Positions 26,301-35,471 of a DNA stretch of 64,000 bases are shown here, one piece after another (the stretch's first letter is position 1; each line of letters opens with the position of its first letter). The position numbers and the translations under genes are program-made. The notes below the pieces were generated by a model. It searched no databases and was not told where the DNA came from. It saw nothing but the letters and a program-made list of their open reading frames with translations. Origin of the DNA: an uncultured Sphingomonadaceae bacterium (GTDB taxonomy: Bacteria > Pseudomonadota > Alphaproteobacteria > Sphingomonadales > Sphingomonadaceae); contig CANMGU010000002.1 in the NCBI GenBank assembly GCA_947497455.1, positions 74,501-138,500 on the forward strand. Reading direction: 5' to 3'.

Positions 26301-27529
26301 TCAAAACCGTCGGCATCCTGTTTGCCCTCACCCGATGCCCTGACATTGCTCAACAGGGTCTTGCCAAAGGCCAATTGCGGAGCGGTCAGCAAATATTGGT
26401 AGCGCAGTTCGGAAAACTTTCCGTTGAGCAGCGCATTAAGTTGCAGATCCTGCGCTTTCATATTGGTCACCAACGCGCCAGGATTGCGCAGATCAAATTC
26501 CATACGCAACGCATCAAGCGCATTGCGCGCCAGATCAATACCGCCATTCGCCGTCACCGCCGCCGCATTGGATCGCGCTGTCAGATCAAGCGCAATCAGC
26601 CGATCCTCCAACGACGCAGTGCCCGCTATGGCTAAGCGCGGTGCTGTCAGTTTTCGTGCGAGCCCGCTCGGAAACAGAATAGATGCGATGTTGCCGTCAA
26701 AGCCGAATAGCCCTTCGCGCGCCTCCAGGGTCAGTTCTGCAATCTGTTGATCAGCGCTATTTGCCAACAGCTCGCCATCCCATTTTGCCCAATCACCATC
26801 ACCGGAAAGGGTGATTGCATAATCTTGCTGAAAACCCAGAAAACCAGCTATCAAACCGCTTTCGGGGGCTGTGATCTCGGCATTCAGATCGAGCTTTTGC
26901 CGCTCTGGCTCCGCATTCAACATGATGTTGATTCTGTCACCGCTGCGCGTGGTCGCCGCGTCCAAAGAAACCATTGCCCGGCCAGATCGAATATCGACGG
27001 CCCCACTCACATCGGCGCGCTGTTCTTCGCCAGTAACGGGAGCGCCGAGTACAAGGCTATCCGCCCGGAAAGCACCAAGGTAAATATCGAAACCCGGTAA
27101 GAGCGGACTGTCTGTCTGTGTGTCGATAAGTTCGGGCAGACGATGGAGACGGGCTTTGGCAACCACAGCCTCAGAAATGTTCAGTTCATTGAAAATCCAG
27201 GCGAGCGGATTCCAGTCCACGGCAACCCGGTCAGCTTCAAAAAACATCCCTTTCGGATCCGATAGACGCAGATCGACAATCTCCATCTCGCTGTAGATCG
27301 ATCCGTCAATTCCACCAATGGCAACGCGCAATCCATCTTCCGGTTCCAGCGCCTCAACCTGACCAATGATAAAGTCGTGACCACTGTCACTGTCCAGCCA
27401 AAGGGCAGCGCCGGCCAAAGCGATAGCAAGCACCAGCAACATTGTTCCCAATACGGCCCAGATAGCCCGGGGTATCAAGCGACGTGTCTTGACAGGATCG
27501 GCATCCGGCGGAGGTATATTGTCAACCAT
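23348..27529 (-). CDS. tamB: TamB, inner-membrane component of translocation and assembly module
   Basis: Very large AsmA-like protein of 1393 residues that spans the periplasm as a beta-groove and works with TamA in outer-membrane protein insertion and lipid transport. An N-terminal membrane anchor lies at about residues 22-46, then long repetitive beta-rich sequence. The C-terminal 350 residues form the TamB/DUF490 domain (FALNANAPNRLQVEGLGLDSEWRANLRVSG region). The start ATG overlaps the tamA stop as TGATG, so translation is coupled. The length is normal for alphaproteobacterial TamB. A long plus-strand frame at 25221-26111 is only an antisense shadow. Confidence 0.95.
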   Translation of the reverse strand: MVDNIPPPDADPVKTRRLIPRAIWAVLGTMLLVLAIALAGAALWLDSDSGHDFIIGQVEALEPEDGLRVAIGGIDGSIYSEMEIVDLRLSDPKGMFFEADRVAVDWNPLAWIFNELNISEAVVAKARLHRLPELIDTQTDSPLLPGFDIYLGAFRADSLVLGAPVTGEEQRADVSGAVDIRSGRAMVSLDAATTRSGDRINIMLNAEPERQKLDLNAEITAPESGLIAGFLGFQQDYAITLSGDGDWAKWDGELLANSADQQIAELTLEAREGLFGFDGNIASILFPSGLARKLTAPRLAIAGTASLEDRLIALDLTARSNAAAVTANGGIDLARNALDALRMEFDLRNPGALVTNMKAQDLQLNALLNGKFSELRYQYLLTAPQLAFGKTLLSNVRASGEGKQDADGFDIPMDLTVASLIGNGDLLKQLLSGFDGKAFLRLEDGRLFAESAAITTDAVRATADIEAQLATGDYRIAIDGQAPGFGINGVGVADVIATVVLGPGAGGLAITGDVTANLRRFDNEFLRELGGGLPEIKTGLLLGDDKKLRFPDLNIKAPKLSFSGSGIQQTATIFEFTGSGEHNQYGSFDLALEGPLARPQITALLDSPLPAAGLSSVQLNLDPAENGFVFTAAGGSTLGPFTGNGAIVTVPGEETRVRVDRLLVSDTMATGTIRPTSEGLAGRLAISGGGVNGNVSFKPDPGRQLIQAKLIANNARFDGVPPIFIRTGTLDADIVLIEGQSDITATVQAQGISRGDLMIGRVAGNATLTNGTGEAVFSIAGTRGSTFNFQAKAEITPDRYVMTGNGLFEGRTLRFARPLELRRISEGWSVLPTTLRYGSGAARFSGQWSSGTSRLDLTLSRMPLVLVDIAAHDLGLGGEANGTIKLTQTGSQMPTGEAKLNVKGLTRSGLILTSTPIDMGLNIAVSERNAAARGIIQSQSKTIGRFQGRIAGFGEGNWRDELLRSPLFAQARFNGAADALWRLTGVETFDLTGPLVMNADVGGTLANPQISGQLRTSNARLESALTGTVISGIKAQGDFDGSRLVLPNIIGVTRGGGSVSGSGNFNFAVASGEGIGIMLDLTAENARLIARDDFAATVSGPIQIRSSADGGLISGDVTLNRSFFQFGNASETVVLPQVKVREINRRADERPPVVRSRPWRFALNANAPNRLQVEGLGLDSEWRANLRVSGPVDNFAMTGSADLVRGNYTFSGRRFQLERGRIRFVGSQPPNPILDIEAEADLSGLNATINVTGRGNSPEIAFNSVPALPEDELLSRVLFGASISDLSAPEAVQLAAAVASLNSGGGLDPINQLRKAVGLDRLRILPADVTTGQSTSIAAGKYITRRAYVELITDGQGYSATRLEFQITRWLSILSSISTIGRQNVNVRVSRDY

Positions 27530-29691
27530 CAGAAAGCCTGGCCCAGCGAAACGTAAACCGCGATCCGGGAATCACCTTGCTGCGGATTAATCGGAGTACC
27601 GACATCCACCCGGATCGGGCCAAAGTCGCTATAGTATCGCAATCCCAAGCCTGTTCCGAACCGCAACCCACTGAAATCGGGCAAGGAATCAGAATAGACA
27701 TTGCCCGCATCGACAAATGGCACGACCCCGAGATTACCGCCAAAAAAATCAAGTCGCACGCGTGCCTCCAGCGAAAACTCGACAAGAGAACGTCCTCCTG
27801 CCGGGTCGTTATTTACGTCGCGTGGGCCAATACGCTGAAATCCGAAACCACGGACTGAACCACCACCACCGGCATAGAGACGTCGGGAAGGAGCAATGCG
27901 ATTGCTCCCTGCGCCCACAATGGAACCAAACCGGGTCCGCCCTGCAAGGACGATCTTCTCGGACACCGGATAGTAGGCGCTGGCATCAAATTGACTGCGC
28001 GCATAAAAGAAGCTCCCGGATTGCAGCGAAGCTTCGGGCGATACACGAGCGCTCAGCCTAAAACCGGTAGTTGGATCCAGTAAATTATCACTCCCATCAT
28101 AAGCAAGGTTCACCGGCAACGCGCCGATAAAAAAAGTATCTCGCGAAGTTGTCTGATTCTCACCGTCAATGTCACGCTCTTGCGATGCGAGCAGTTCGAT
28201 TCCGGCCGACCAATTCCATTTCTTTTGAAAAATCAGATTGCTTTGTCGCTCGATATTGGCGGAAACGGAAAATGTCCGTGCTTCAAAAGCAGAGTTGTCG
28301 ATGTTGCTAAGGGCAACCTGACCATTAAGTACATTATCGCGGCGGCGGAAATTGTTGCGACGATAGGTAATGCTGCCCGACTGCTCCTGGGTTGCCAGCA
28401 CGCCAGTTAACCGGATCAACCCTTCTGGTGGGAACAGGTTGCGATGTTCCCAACTGACTTCGGAGCGGAGGCCTTCGCCGGTACCATAGCCAATCGCACC
28501 GGATATTGTGCGCAGCGGTGCCGGTGTCACATTGGCGGCGAGATTGACGACACCCGCTTCGTCATCAGATGCGACCGGTTCCAGGGTGACAGTTGATACC
28601 AAACCGGTTGCAATCAGTGCTCTGCGAAGATCCTCGACGTCAGACTGCCTGTAGAGGTCGCCCTCTTCAAACCGCGCAATTAACTCGACATGCTCCGGGC
28701 CAAAAAGCTCAGTGCTTTGCATCATGACCGAACCAAACACATATTTCCCGCCGGGAGTGACAATGATATCAAGATCACCTTGTTGTTCGGCATGATCGAT
28801 AGTCAGTTCCGGTTCGCCGGTCTCTGCGAACGCGTATCCATTCTCGGTCATGTTTGACGCTAGGCTTGTCGTAGCCTCCACAATTGCGTCACTGTTGACC
28901 ACATCCCCAGACTGCAGACCGAAAGCCTCACGGAAGTTTACAGGGTCGTCGCCTTCCGCCTGCTCGACGCCGGCAATGCTAATGTCATCCAGTCTATATT
29001 GTAGTCCAGCGGTTACCGCGATCGTTACGATAATATCTCCATCCGCCTGCTCGGCAAAACGACTTCCCACAATCGCATCATAGTAGCCATCAATCCGTAG
29101 CAACCGTTCCACGAGTTCCCGATCAGTCTCTGCGCGCCGTTTGATTTGGGCGAAATTGGCCTCCTCGTTCTGATATTCCTTCAAGGCGGAAAGAATTCTG
29201 AAACGAATGTCAAAGCTGTCATCAAGCCCTTCAGGCAAGCCGGTAAATGCTATCGCATAGTCCCGCTCAGCCATGGCGTCGGTGGGACGAAAATTGGCGG
29301 CGAGACCGTCTTCAAGTTCAGCCTCGGCCTCCTGTCGGATCGAATCATCCTCTATTTCGGCAATCTCTTCTTCAGCAAAACGCCGATCCATTTCCAGAGC
29401 TTCCCGCGTCTTTGTATCTGGCCTCTGTTGGTTGCCTTCATCAGAAGTGGAAGAATCAAGTTCCGGCCATTCAACCCCAAAGTCAGGAAATTCAGTGAGC
29501 GGTACGTCCGGATCCAGCGGTTCCCGATCAGTGATACTGTCTTCAGCAATCGCCTCGTCCAATCGTTCGGCAGCACTTTGGCTGTCTTGCGTTTGCGCAA
29601 GGAGGGGTGAAGGTACATCTAACAGTGTAGCCACAAGGACTAAGCCAACCTGCAACATCAACAGGCGGCAACGATACGCGATCAGGCCCAT
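27529..29691 (-). CDS. tamA: TamA, BamA/Omp85-family outer-membrane protein
   Basis: Outer-membrane barrel of the translocation and assembly module, 720 residues. A signal peptide is at 1-32 (PSPLLAQ). A long acidic linker at about 35-135, richer in Asp/Glu than usual, precedes three POTRA domains (GLPEGLDDSFDIRFRILSAL, then two more). The C-terminal barrel has the Omp85 VRGF motif (GGSVRGFGFQ) and GLRYYSDFGPIRVDV and ends in F. Coupled to tamB by a 1-base overlap. It is divergent from the exported gene at 29934. Confidence 0.94.
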   Translation of the reverse strand: MGLIAYRCRLLMLQVGLVLVATLLDVPSPLLAQTQDSQSAAERLDEAIAEDSITDREPLDPDVPLTEFPDFGVEWPELDSSTSDEGNQQRPDTKTREALEMDRRFAEEEIAEIEDDSIRQEAEAELEDGLAANFRPTDAMAERDYAIAFTGLPEGLDDSFDIRFRILSALKEYQNEEANFAQIKRRAETDRELVERLLRIDGYYDAIVGSRFAEQADGDIIVTIAVTAGLQYRLDDISIAGVEQAEGDDPVNFREAFGLQSGDVVNSDAIVEATTSLASNMTENGYAFAETGEPELTIDHAEQQGDLDIIVTPGGKYVFGSVMMQSTELFGPEHVELIARFEEGDLYRQSDVEDLRRALIATGLVSTVTLEPVASDDEAGVVNLAANVTPAPLRTISGAIGYGTGEGLRSEVSWEHRNLFPPEGLIRLTGVLATQEQSGSITYRRNNFRRRDNVLNGQVALSNIDNSAFEARTFSVSANIERQSNLIFQKKWNWSAGIELLASQERDIDGENQTTSRDTFFIGALPVNLAYDGSDNLLDPTTGFRLSARVSPEASLQSGSFFYARSQFDASAYYPVSEKIVLAGRTRFGSIVGAGSNRIAPSRRLYAGGGGSVRGFGFQRIGPRDVNNDPAGGRSLVEFSLEARVRLDFFGGNLGVVPFVDAGNVYSDSLPDFSGLRFGTGLGLRYYSDFGPIRVDVGTPINPQQGDSRIAVYVSLGQAF

Positions 29692-29933
29692 GACGGATTC
29701 TTTAGACCGTCCGAATGGCGGAAGCCAATGAAATTGGCGGCGATTCGGGCGGATGTTTTAATTATCCCGACCATTTGCAGAAAATCGAAGGCTGAAGCAC
29801 CCTCCAGAACAGTTTTTCGACAGACCGTCATCATTATTTTTAACCCGTTGTTAACCAAGTTAGCCCATATTTTGTCCAATGATATGAATGCCCCTGCGTA
29901 TCTGGGGCCAAAACAATGTGGGAATGTAAAATC

Positions 29934-30500
29934 ATGTCGAGTAAACGGACCATAATGATCGAAGCCGCGATTGTCGTAGGCATATTGACGACCGGCATGG
30001 TCGCGGCCCAAGCGGCGCAAGCTTCTCCTCTGCAAGCATCTATCCAGGCCGCTGATCCTCGCGCCAACGTGAAAATCGAAAGTAAAGTTCTGGTTGAACG
30101 CACCGAACAGGATGCAACCGGACAGACAGCAACAAAATTATATCAGCCAGGAGACGTGAAAGTCATTCCAGGTGATAAACTGGTTTTCATCAACAGCTAT
30201 CGCAATACCGGCAGCACAGCCGTGACCGGATTTGTCGTAAACAATCCGGTGCATTCAGCGGTTGCCTTTACAGGCGTCAATGAAGACTGGGCCATGCTCT
30301 CCGTAGATGGCGGAAAAAATTATGGTGAACTGATTGGACTGACTATTACCGAGATGAACAAAGACGGCGCAGAATCGGAAAGTGTGAACATAACTCGAGC
30401 CGCGCAGCCGAGCGATGTAACTCACATTCGCTGGTCCTTCGATAGAGCTATCGCTGCCGGTGCATCTGGCGAGTTACGTTTTAGCGGTATTGTAAAATAG
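29934..30500 (+). CDS. Exported protein of unknown function, DUF11-like beta fold
   Basis: Protein of 188 residues if started at the ATG at 29934; ATGs at 29916 and 29955 are alternatives and all retain the signal peptide (TTGMVAAQAAQA). The mature part reads like a single immunoglobulin-like or DUF11-type domain: YQPGDVKVIPGDKLVFINSYRNTGS, then VTGFVVNNPV and a final strand GELRFSGIVK. Proteins of this kind are secreted or surface-exposed and often have unknown binding roles. Divergent from tamA and convergent with the AlkZ-type gene, with only six bases between stops. Confidence 0.78.
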   Translation: MSSKRTIMIEAAIVVGILTTGMVAAQAAQASPLQASIQAADPRANVKIESKVLVERTEQDATGQTATKLYQPGDVKVIPGDKLVFINSYRNTGSTAVTGFVVNNPVHSAVAFTGVNEDWAMLSVDGGKNYGELIGLTITEMNKDGAESESVNITRAAQPSDVTHIRWSFDRAIAAGASGELRFSGIVK

Positions 30501-30506
30501 CTTTGC

Positions 30507-31673
30507 TTAGCCCTTGACGGGGTTGCATTGCCATTCGATCGTATCGGCACCGATCAAACGGGCGAGACGCGCCAGTTCTGCATCAAGCTTGTTGGAGCGG
30601 GCGCCGGTCCATTTGACGCCTTGTTCGAGCCATATCTGTATAATCTTCAATACCCCTCCCTTGCGATCGGCCTTGAGTTCGATCCGACCGACAAACCTGT
30701 CCCGTTCCAGTAGCGGGTAGACATAATAGCCCCAGCGCCGCTGGGCAGCTGGTACAAATATCTCGATGCGATAGTCAAAGCCGAAAAGCCGTGCGAGCCG
30801 TGTCCGATCCCGAACCGCAGGGTCAAATGGACTCAATATTCGCAGCCGGGATGTTGGCACAGAAGTTTCTTCTAAGAGAGTCTCGATTTCGGGCGCTGCG
30901 ACCATATTAATCCAATCGCCGTTCACTGTTTCCAGCTCAACCGGAACCAAATAATCGGCAGTTCGGTCAGCCCAAATTTTCACTTCCCGAGCATCAAGGG
31001 CAGCCCAAAATCTCTGTATCTCGCCCAACGTACCAAATCCCAAACGTTCAAGTGCGGCCCTGCATAGCCAGTCCATCTGATATTCATCACTATGTTCGAC
31101 TTCCCTGTGGGCAGCAGGTACGACCCGTTCCGTCAGGTCATAATATTTGATAAACTTCTCCCGATGGGACGTCGCCAATTGCCCGGCATACCACAGCTGG
31201 TCCAAGACCCGCTTATGCGGCGGCCGCGCCCACATTTCTTTCTTGCCTTCAATTTTCGTATCGAACGCATGAGTCGATAGCGGACCCTCTGCTGTGATCC
31301 GTGCCTTGATTGCCGCTATGTCTTTGTCATCCATCACCTTGTGTTTACCAACGCGCTGGCCAAGGCGGTGAAACTGGCGTTGCCAGAAGGGATAAAATTC
31401 CATTGGCAACACGGATGCATCATGGGTGAAATGCTCAAATATAGACCGGTCCTTAGCCAGCAATTTGTTCAGCATCGGCTCACGATAATTCTGGTTGCGG
31501 CTCCACAAAATATGATGATGCGCGCGCGTAACATTGCGGATCGTATCGAGTTGCACAAACCCCAAATCCGTTATGATCTGGAGCAAATCTAGCGTCCCGG
31601 TTGGCGTCCGTGCCAAACCCTGACGATCCAACCACAAGCGACGCGCATCCCGGTTTTTGATCCGAAGCGCCAT
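30507..31673 (-). CDS. Winged-helix DNA glycosylase of the AlkZ/YcaQ family
   Basis: HTH_42 family protein of 388 residues. Characterised members (AlkZ, YcaQ) excise bulky alkylated bases and unhook interstrand crosslinks. The catalytic Q-x-D motif is present as Q41-L42-D43 in GFVQLDTIR, followed by the HHHILWSRN segment. Tandem winged helices make up the rest (RWGYYVYPLLERDRFVGRIELKADRK). It is the last gene of a five-gene minus-strand run, one base after the DMT transporter stop, so it is co-transcribed with genes that have no obvious repair role. Confidence 0.9.
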   Translation of the reverse strand: MALRIKNRDARRLWLDRQGLARTPTGTLDLLQIITDLGFVQLDTIRNVTRAHHHILWSRNQNYREPMLNKLLAKDRSIFEHFTHDASVLPMEFYPFWQRQFHRLGQRVGKHKVMDDKDIAAIKARITAEGPLSTHAFDTKIEGKKEMWARPPHKRVLDQLWYAGQLATSHREKFIKYYDLTERVVPAAHREVEHSDEYQMDWLCRAALERLGFGTLGEIQRFWAALDAREVKIWADRTADYLVPVELETVNGDWINMVAAPEIETLLEETSVPTSRLRILSPFDPAVRDRTRLARLFGFDYRIEIFVPAAQRRWGYYVYPLLERDRFVGRIELKADRKGGVLKIIQIWLEQGVKWTGARSNKLDAELARLARLIGADTIEWQCNPVKG

Positions 31674-31674
31674 A

Positions 31675-32622
31675 TCAAATAGCCGTGGTTTCTACATGAG
31701 CGACGGGCCGACCGCGGCGGGTAGCCATGATGCACCCGGCAACGATCAAAACCGTTCCAAACACGGTAGAGGCAGTAACAGGCTCATCAAAATACACCCA
31801 ACCAAATAGAGCCGCCCAGATGAAGGCGCTATATTCCAGATTGACCAGCAACTGTGCTTCGGCACGCGCATAGCCCCACATGATCAACAGGATCGAGATA
31901 ATTGCCAATGTCGCAGCCAAAATTATCGTAGGCCATTCCGAGGCTGCAGGCACAATTGCAAACCATGGCGCAACCATCAGATAGGCCAGAAAGACAATCA
32001 GATTTTGGAAGAAGCTGACTTCTATTGGACCAACACGCAAGGCTTGATAACGCTGGATCACCAGATTTCCCGCGTATAATATCGCCGAGAATAATATCGC
32101 AGCAAAGCCCCAGAGCGTTTCTGTCGGATAGTCACCGGTTAGTTTCTCATAAGCTATGACAGCGACGCCTGACAGGCCAAAGAGAGATGCCCATATCGCT
32201 TTTGGGTGGATCGATTCCTTCAAGAAAATTGCGGCGAGATAGAGCGCGATCAACGGTGCTATAAAGCTTAGCGCAACGCCTTCCGCGAGCGGCACGAGGG
32301 TCAGCCCCCAAAAGAAGAGGTAGGCCATGAAAATTATCAGGACGCTCCGTAAGACATGGATCTTCATGATCTGACGATCTGGCCAACTCGGTCGTTGCCA
32401 TAAATAGAGGACACCGATGATCACAAGGCCCACAGCATAACGCCACAATATCGCGTTATACGGACCCAAGCTCAGGCTTAGGCTCTTCATAACGGCATCC
32501 ATGGCTGAAAAAGACGCAAGCCCCAACAAGACCGATCCTGTCGGCAGCAAAAGTGCATTATTTGGCTTGGTGATTTCCGGTTGCTCAGTCACCGACATTC
32601 TATCGGCCCATGATGAAGCCAT
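31675..32622 (-). CDS. EamA/DMT superfamily transporter
   Basis: Inner-membrane protein of 315 residues with ten predicted TM helices arranged as two EamA repeats (first around GLASFSAMDAVMKSLS, second starting around WGFAAILFSAILYAGNLV). DMT members of this type usually export amino acids or other small metabolites; RhaT- or S-adenosylmethionine-like uptake is also known. Substrate unknown. An alternative start eight codons in (ATG at 32598) would remove the MASSWADR leader. Tight spacing to both neighbours indicates an operon. Confidence 0.9.
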   Translation of the reverse strand: MASSWADRMSVTEQPEITKPNNALLLPTGSVLLGLASFSAMDAVMKSLSLSLGPYNAILWRYAVGLVIIGVLYLWQRPSWPDRQIMKIHVLRSVLIIFMAYLFFWGLTLVPLAEGVALSFIAPLIALYLAAIFLKESIHPKAIWASLFGLSGVAVIAYEKLTGDYPTETLWGFAAILFSAILYAGNLVIQRYQALRVGPIEVSFFQNLIVFLAYLMVAPWFAIVPAASEWPTIILAATLAIISILLIMWGYARAEAQLLVNLEYSAFIWAALFGWVYFDEPVTASTVFGTVLIVAGCIMATRRGRPVAHVETTAI

Positions 32623-32649
32623 GTCCAGACAGGAATAATCCCGCCCGGA

Positions 32650-33792
32650 TCAAAGTCCCATTTGCCGCACAGCGAGATCGCGCATGATTTCTTCCGATCC
32701 GCCGCCAATGGCCATAACTTTAACCTCGCGATAAAAACGCTCCACGACATTGCCGCGCAAATAACCAGCGCCGCCCCAGATTTGCATGGCCTCACTTGCA
32801 CAATATTCAAGATTTTTGGTGCTGAAAAACTTGGCCTTGCAGATCTGATCAACTGGCATCTGGTCGTGTTCGGCAAGAAAGCAAATCTGGTTGACCCAGG
32901 CCTCCGTCGCATCGACGCGGGCTGACATTTCTGCGATTTTGTGGCGGATCACCTGATGCTGACTCAACGGTTTGCCAAAGGTTTCGCGTTGCTGTGCATA
33001 GGCAATCGACTCTTCCAGCAAGACCCGCATCATACCCAGGCACTGCGCGACCATGCCGAGCCGCTCATAGTTGAAATTATGCATGATCTGGATGAAGCCA
33101 CGCCCTTCATCACCGAGCATGTTGCCAGCTGGAACGCGGACATCATCGAAGTAGAGTGTCGCCTGATCCGATGCCCACCAGCCCATTTTCTTATCCAACG
33201 CAGTACGGGAAAAACCGTCCATATCTTTCTCGACCAGAAAGAGCGAAATACCGTTTAGCCCCTCGCCGCCAGTCCGCGCGCCGACAACAAAATAGTCCGA
33301 GGTCATACCGCCGGTAATGAAAGTCTTTGAACCATTGATGACCCAGTGATTGCCATCCTGCCGCGCGGTTGTTTTCATATTGGCGACATCAGATCCGCCA
33401 CCCGGCTCGGTTACGCCGAGACTCGAACCGACACGTCCCTGAACAATATCTTTAAGAATACGATCCTTGATATCTTGAGATGCCAGCTTCTCGATCGGGC
33501 CAATGGAAATGCTGCGTCCACCGAGCGCCGCTAATGTGCCGCCGTTATGGGCCCGAGCTGCTTCCTCTCCCCATATGCAACGCATATACATATCATCAAA
33601 GCCAAGCCCGCCATATTGCTCAGCGACGCCAAATCCCCAGGTGCCTAACGCACCCACTTTTTGATGGACTTCCCAAGGGATTTCTCCGGCTTCATCCCAT
33701 TCATCGGCATGAGGTTGCAACTCGGCTTCGATAAAACGGCGGGTCATGTCCCGAAATTGCTGGCGTTCCTCGGTATCAGCGGCGTGGCGCAT
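32650..33792 (-). CDS. Acyl-CoA dehydrogenase
   Basis: FAD-dependent acyl-CoA dehydrogenase of 380 residues, catalysing alpha,beta-oxidation of acyl-CoA thioesters. Features are the LGVTEPGGGSDVANMKTTA flavin/substrate segment, the WVINGSKTFITGG strand, and the C-terminal QIWGGAGYLRGNVVERFYREVKVM region of the family. The active-site base corresponds to the acidic residue in the later helix region; I could not fix it without alignment. Preceded by a thioesterase and Fe-alcohol dehydrogenase in the same transcription unit, which suggests processing of an alcohol- or acyl-derived substrate. Confidence 0.93.
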   Translation of the reverse strand: MRHAADTEERQQFRDMTRRFIEAELQPHADEWDEAGEIPWEVHQKVGALGTWGFGVAEQYGGLGFDDMYMRCIWGEEAARAHNGGTLAALGGRSISIGPIEKLASQDIKDRILKDIVQGRVGSSLGVTEPGGGSDVANMKTTARQDGNHWVINGSKTFITGGMTSDYFVVGARTGGEGLNGISLFLVEKDMDGFSRTALDKKMGWWASDQATLYFDDVRVPAGNMLGDEGRGFIQIMHNFNYERLGMVAQCLGMMRVLLEESIAYAQQRETFGKPLSQHQVIRHKIAEMSARVDATEAWVNQICFLAEHDQMPVDQICKAKFFSTKNLEYCASEAMQIWGGAGYLRGNVVERFYREVKVMAIGGGSEEIMRDLAVRQMGL

Positions 33793-33816
33793 GGTCTTGG
33801 TCCTTTAACTGCTCAG

Positions 33817-34260
33817 TTAAAGGGTTATCAATTCCAGCGCAGAACGCAAGGGTGCGGACAGCGGGGTTGGCCGCCGGCTTTCCCGGTCAACATAGACATG
33901 AGTAAAGCTGCCTGCCGCCGAAGCATTTTTTTCCTCACCGCGAAACAGACCAACGCCATAGGTCACACTGGTCCGGCCAAGCTTCTCGACACGGATGCGT
34001 GCCTCAACAAGATCGGGAAACGCGATAGGCGCGAAATATTCGCATGATGTCTGGACGACCAGCCCAATGACATCGCTCTTTTCAATGTCGAGTGCGCCTT
34101 GCTCGATCAGGTAACGGTTCACCGCGGAATCGAACCAGAAATAATAAACCGCGTTGTTAACATGGCCATAGGGGTCATTATCATTCCAGCGCGTAGTGAT
34201 CGACGAACCGTCGCGGTAATCATCCCATGCTGGTGGCGCCGTGCGCTCTTTACCAGGCAT
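33817..34260 (-). CDS. Acyl-CoA thioesterase, 4HBT hot-dog family
   Basis: Hot-dog fold thioesterase of 147 residues using the ATG at 34260. The family motif is WNDNDPYGHVNNAVYYFWFD, with the catalytic Asp in NDPYGHVNN, as in 4-hydroxybenzoyl-CoA thioesterase and YbgC. It releases free acid and CoA from an acyl-CoA. The start overlaps the preceding Fe-alcohol dehydrogenase stop by 11 bases, and the stop is 24 bases from the acyl-CoA dehydrogenase. Upstream in-frame ATGs inside the alcohol dehydrogenase gene are less likely. Confidence 0.9.
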   Translation of the reverse strand: MPGKERTAPPAWDDYRDGSSITTRWNDNDPYGHVNNAVYYFWFDSAVNRYLIEQGALDIEKSDVIGLVVQTSCEYFAPIAFPDLVEARIRVEKLGRTSVTYGVGLFRGEEKNASAAGSFTHVYVDRESRRPTPLSAPLRSALELITL

Positions 34261-35410
34261 CAGCATAAATCCGCTTGGCATCGGCAAGATCAAGTTCTTT
34301 GGGATTATTTACCAGCAGTCTGGTTTGCAACATCGCTGCCTCAGCCAGTTCGTCGACGGCATCTTCCGCAATCCCGACCTCCCGTAATCGCCGGGGCGCG
34401 TTGACCTTCACCGCCAAGCCTTCAAGATAGTCGATCAACTCCTGTGCTCGTGCCTCCGCACTATTTGGACCGGTTTTCGAAATGTTCAGCGCTTCTGCCA
34501 ACTCCGCATACAGCGCTGCTGCCGCCTCGAGGTTAAACTGCATGATATGTGGCATGACCAGCGCATTGGAGAGACCATGCGGGATATGATAGATGCCACC
34601 CAGCGGATAGGCGAGTGCGTGGATGGCGCCGACAGGAGAATTGGCAAAGGCCTGTCCCGCCAGCATCGAACCGCGCAGCATGGCTTCGCGTGCAGCCATG
34701 TTAGTACCATCCGAGCAGGCGGTCTCGATATTTGCTGTCAGTAATTTCAACGCCTCGATAGCTAGCATATCTGACACCGGATTTTTGGCATTGCGGCCGG
34801 TAAAGGCCTCAATCGCATGGACCATTGCATCAATACCGGTTGCGGCGGTGACGTCTGCGGGAAGGCCCAAGGTTAGACAAGGATCCAGGATTGCAGCGTC
34901 AGCGAACAGATGCGGTGAGACAATTCCGGCCTTTGTCGTCTCGCCGGTCGTAAGAATGGAAATGGCGGTAACCTCCGAACCGGTACCGGATGTCGTCGGG
35001 ATCAAAATGGTGGGCAGACCTTTGCGGGACAGCTGCGCTACACCATAGATATCGGAAAGACTTTGCGCACCTTCAATGGCGAGCGCGGCAACAACCTTGG
35101 CTGTATCCAACGAGCTGCCGCCGCCAAGGCCGATGACAATATCAACATCCGTATCCCGCGCTAACTTTATCGCTTGCTCGACAATTGCCTCAGGTGGATC
35201 GGCGACCACCGTATCAAATATCTGAACTGTCAGACCTGCCTCGGCCAGCGCTTGCTCCACCGGGGCGACGAGTCCGGCACCGACAATGCCTTTGTCCGTG
35301 ACGATTAGCGGACGGGTGCCGCCAAGAGCCGCGACTTGATCGGCCAATAGAGAAAGACAGCCCTCACCAAAATGCAGGATCGGGACGGTTTGAAAACTAT
35401 AGTTGCTCAT
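34250..35410 (-). CDS. Iron-containing alcohol dehydrogenase
   Basis: Group III (Fe-type) alcohol dehydrogenase of 386 residues from the ATG at 35410; a longer start at 35452 adds an unrelated 14 residues. NAD-binding GGGSSLDTAK is in the N-terminal domain. Metal ligands are Asp and His in the GIDAMVHAIEAF region and the two later histidines in HALAYPLGG and HIPHGLSNA. Likely interconverts an aldehyde and a primary alcohol or hydroxy acid. First gene of the five-gene minus-strand unit. Its promoter must lie in the short region before the terminator at 35472. Confidence 0.94.
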   Translation of the reverse strand: MSNYSFQTVPILHFGEGCLSLLADQVAALGGTRPLIVTDKGIVGAGLVAPVEQALAEAGLTVQIFDTVVADPPEAIVEQAIKLARDTDVDIVIGLGGGSSLDTAKVVAALAIEGAQSLSDIYGVAQLSRKGLPTILIPTTSGTGSEVTAISILTTGETTKAGIVSPHLFADAAILDPCLTLGLPADVTAATGIDAMVHAIEAFTGRNAKNPVSDMLAIEALKLLTANIETACSDGTNMAAREAMLRGSMLAGQAFANSPVGAIHALAYPLGGIYHIPHGLSNALVMPHIMQFNLEAAAALYAELAEALNISKTGPNSAEARAQELIDYLEGLAVKVNAPRRLREVGIAEDAVDELAEAAMLQTRLLVNNPKELDLADAKRIYADAW

Positions 35411-35471
35411 GACAGAAGTTTTGCACCGATCCGCCGACTGCGCAACCGGCATATGCGCACAGCAACAAAAA

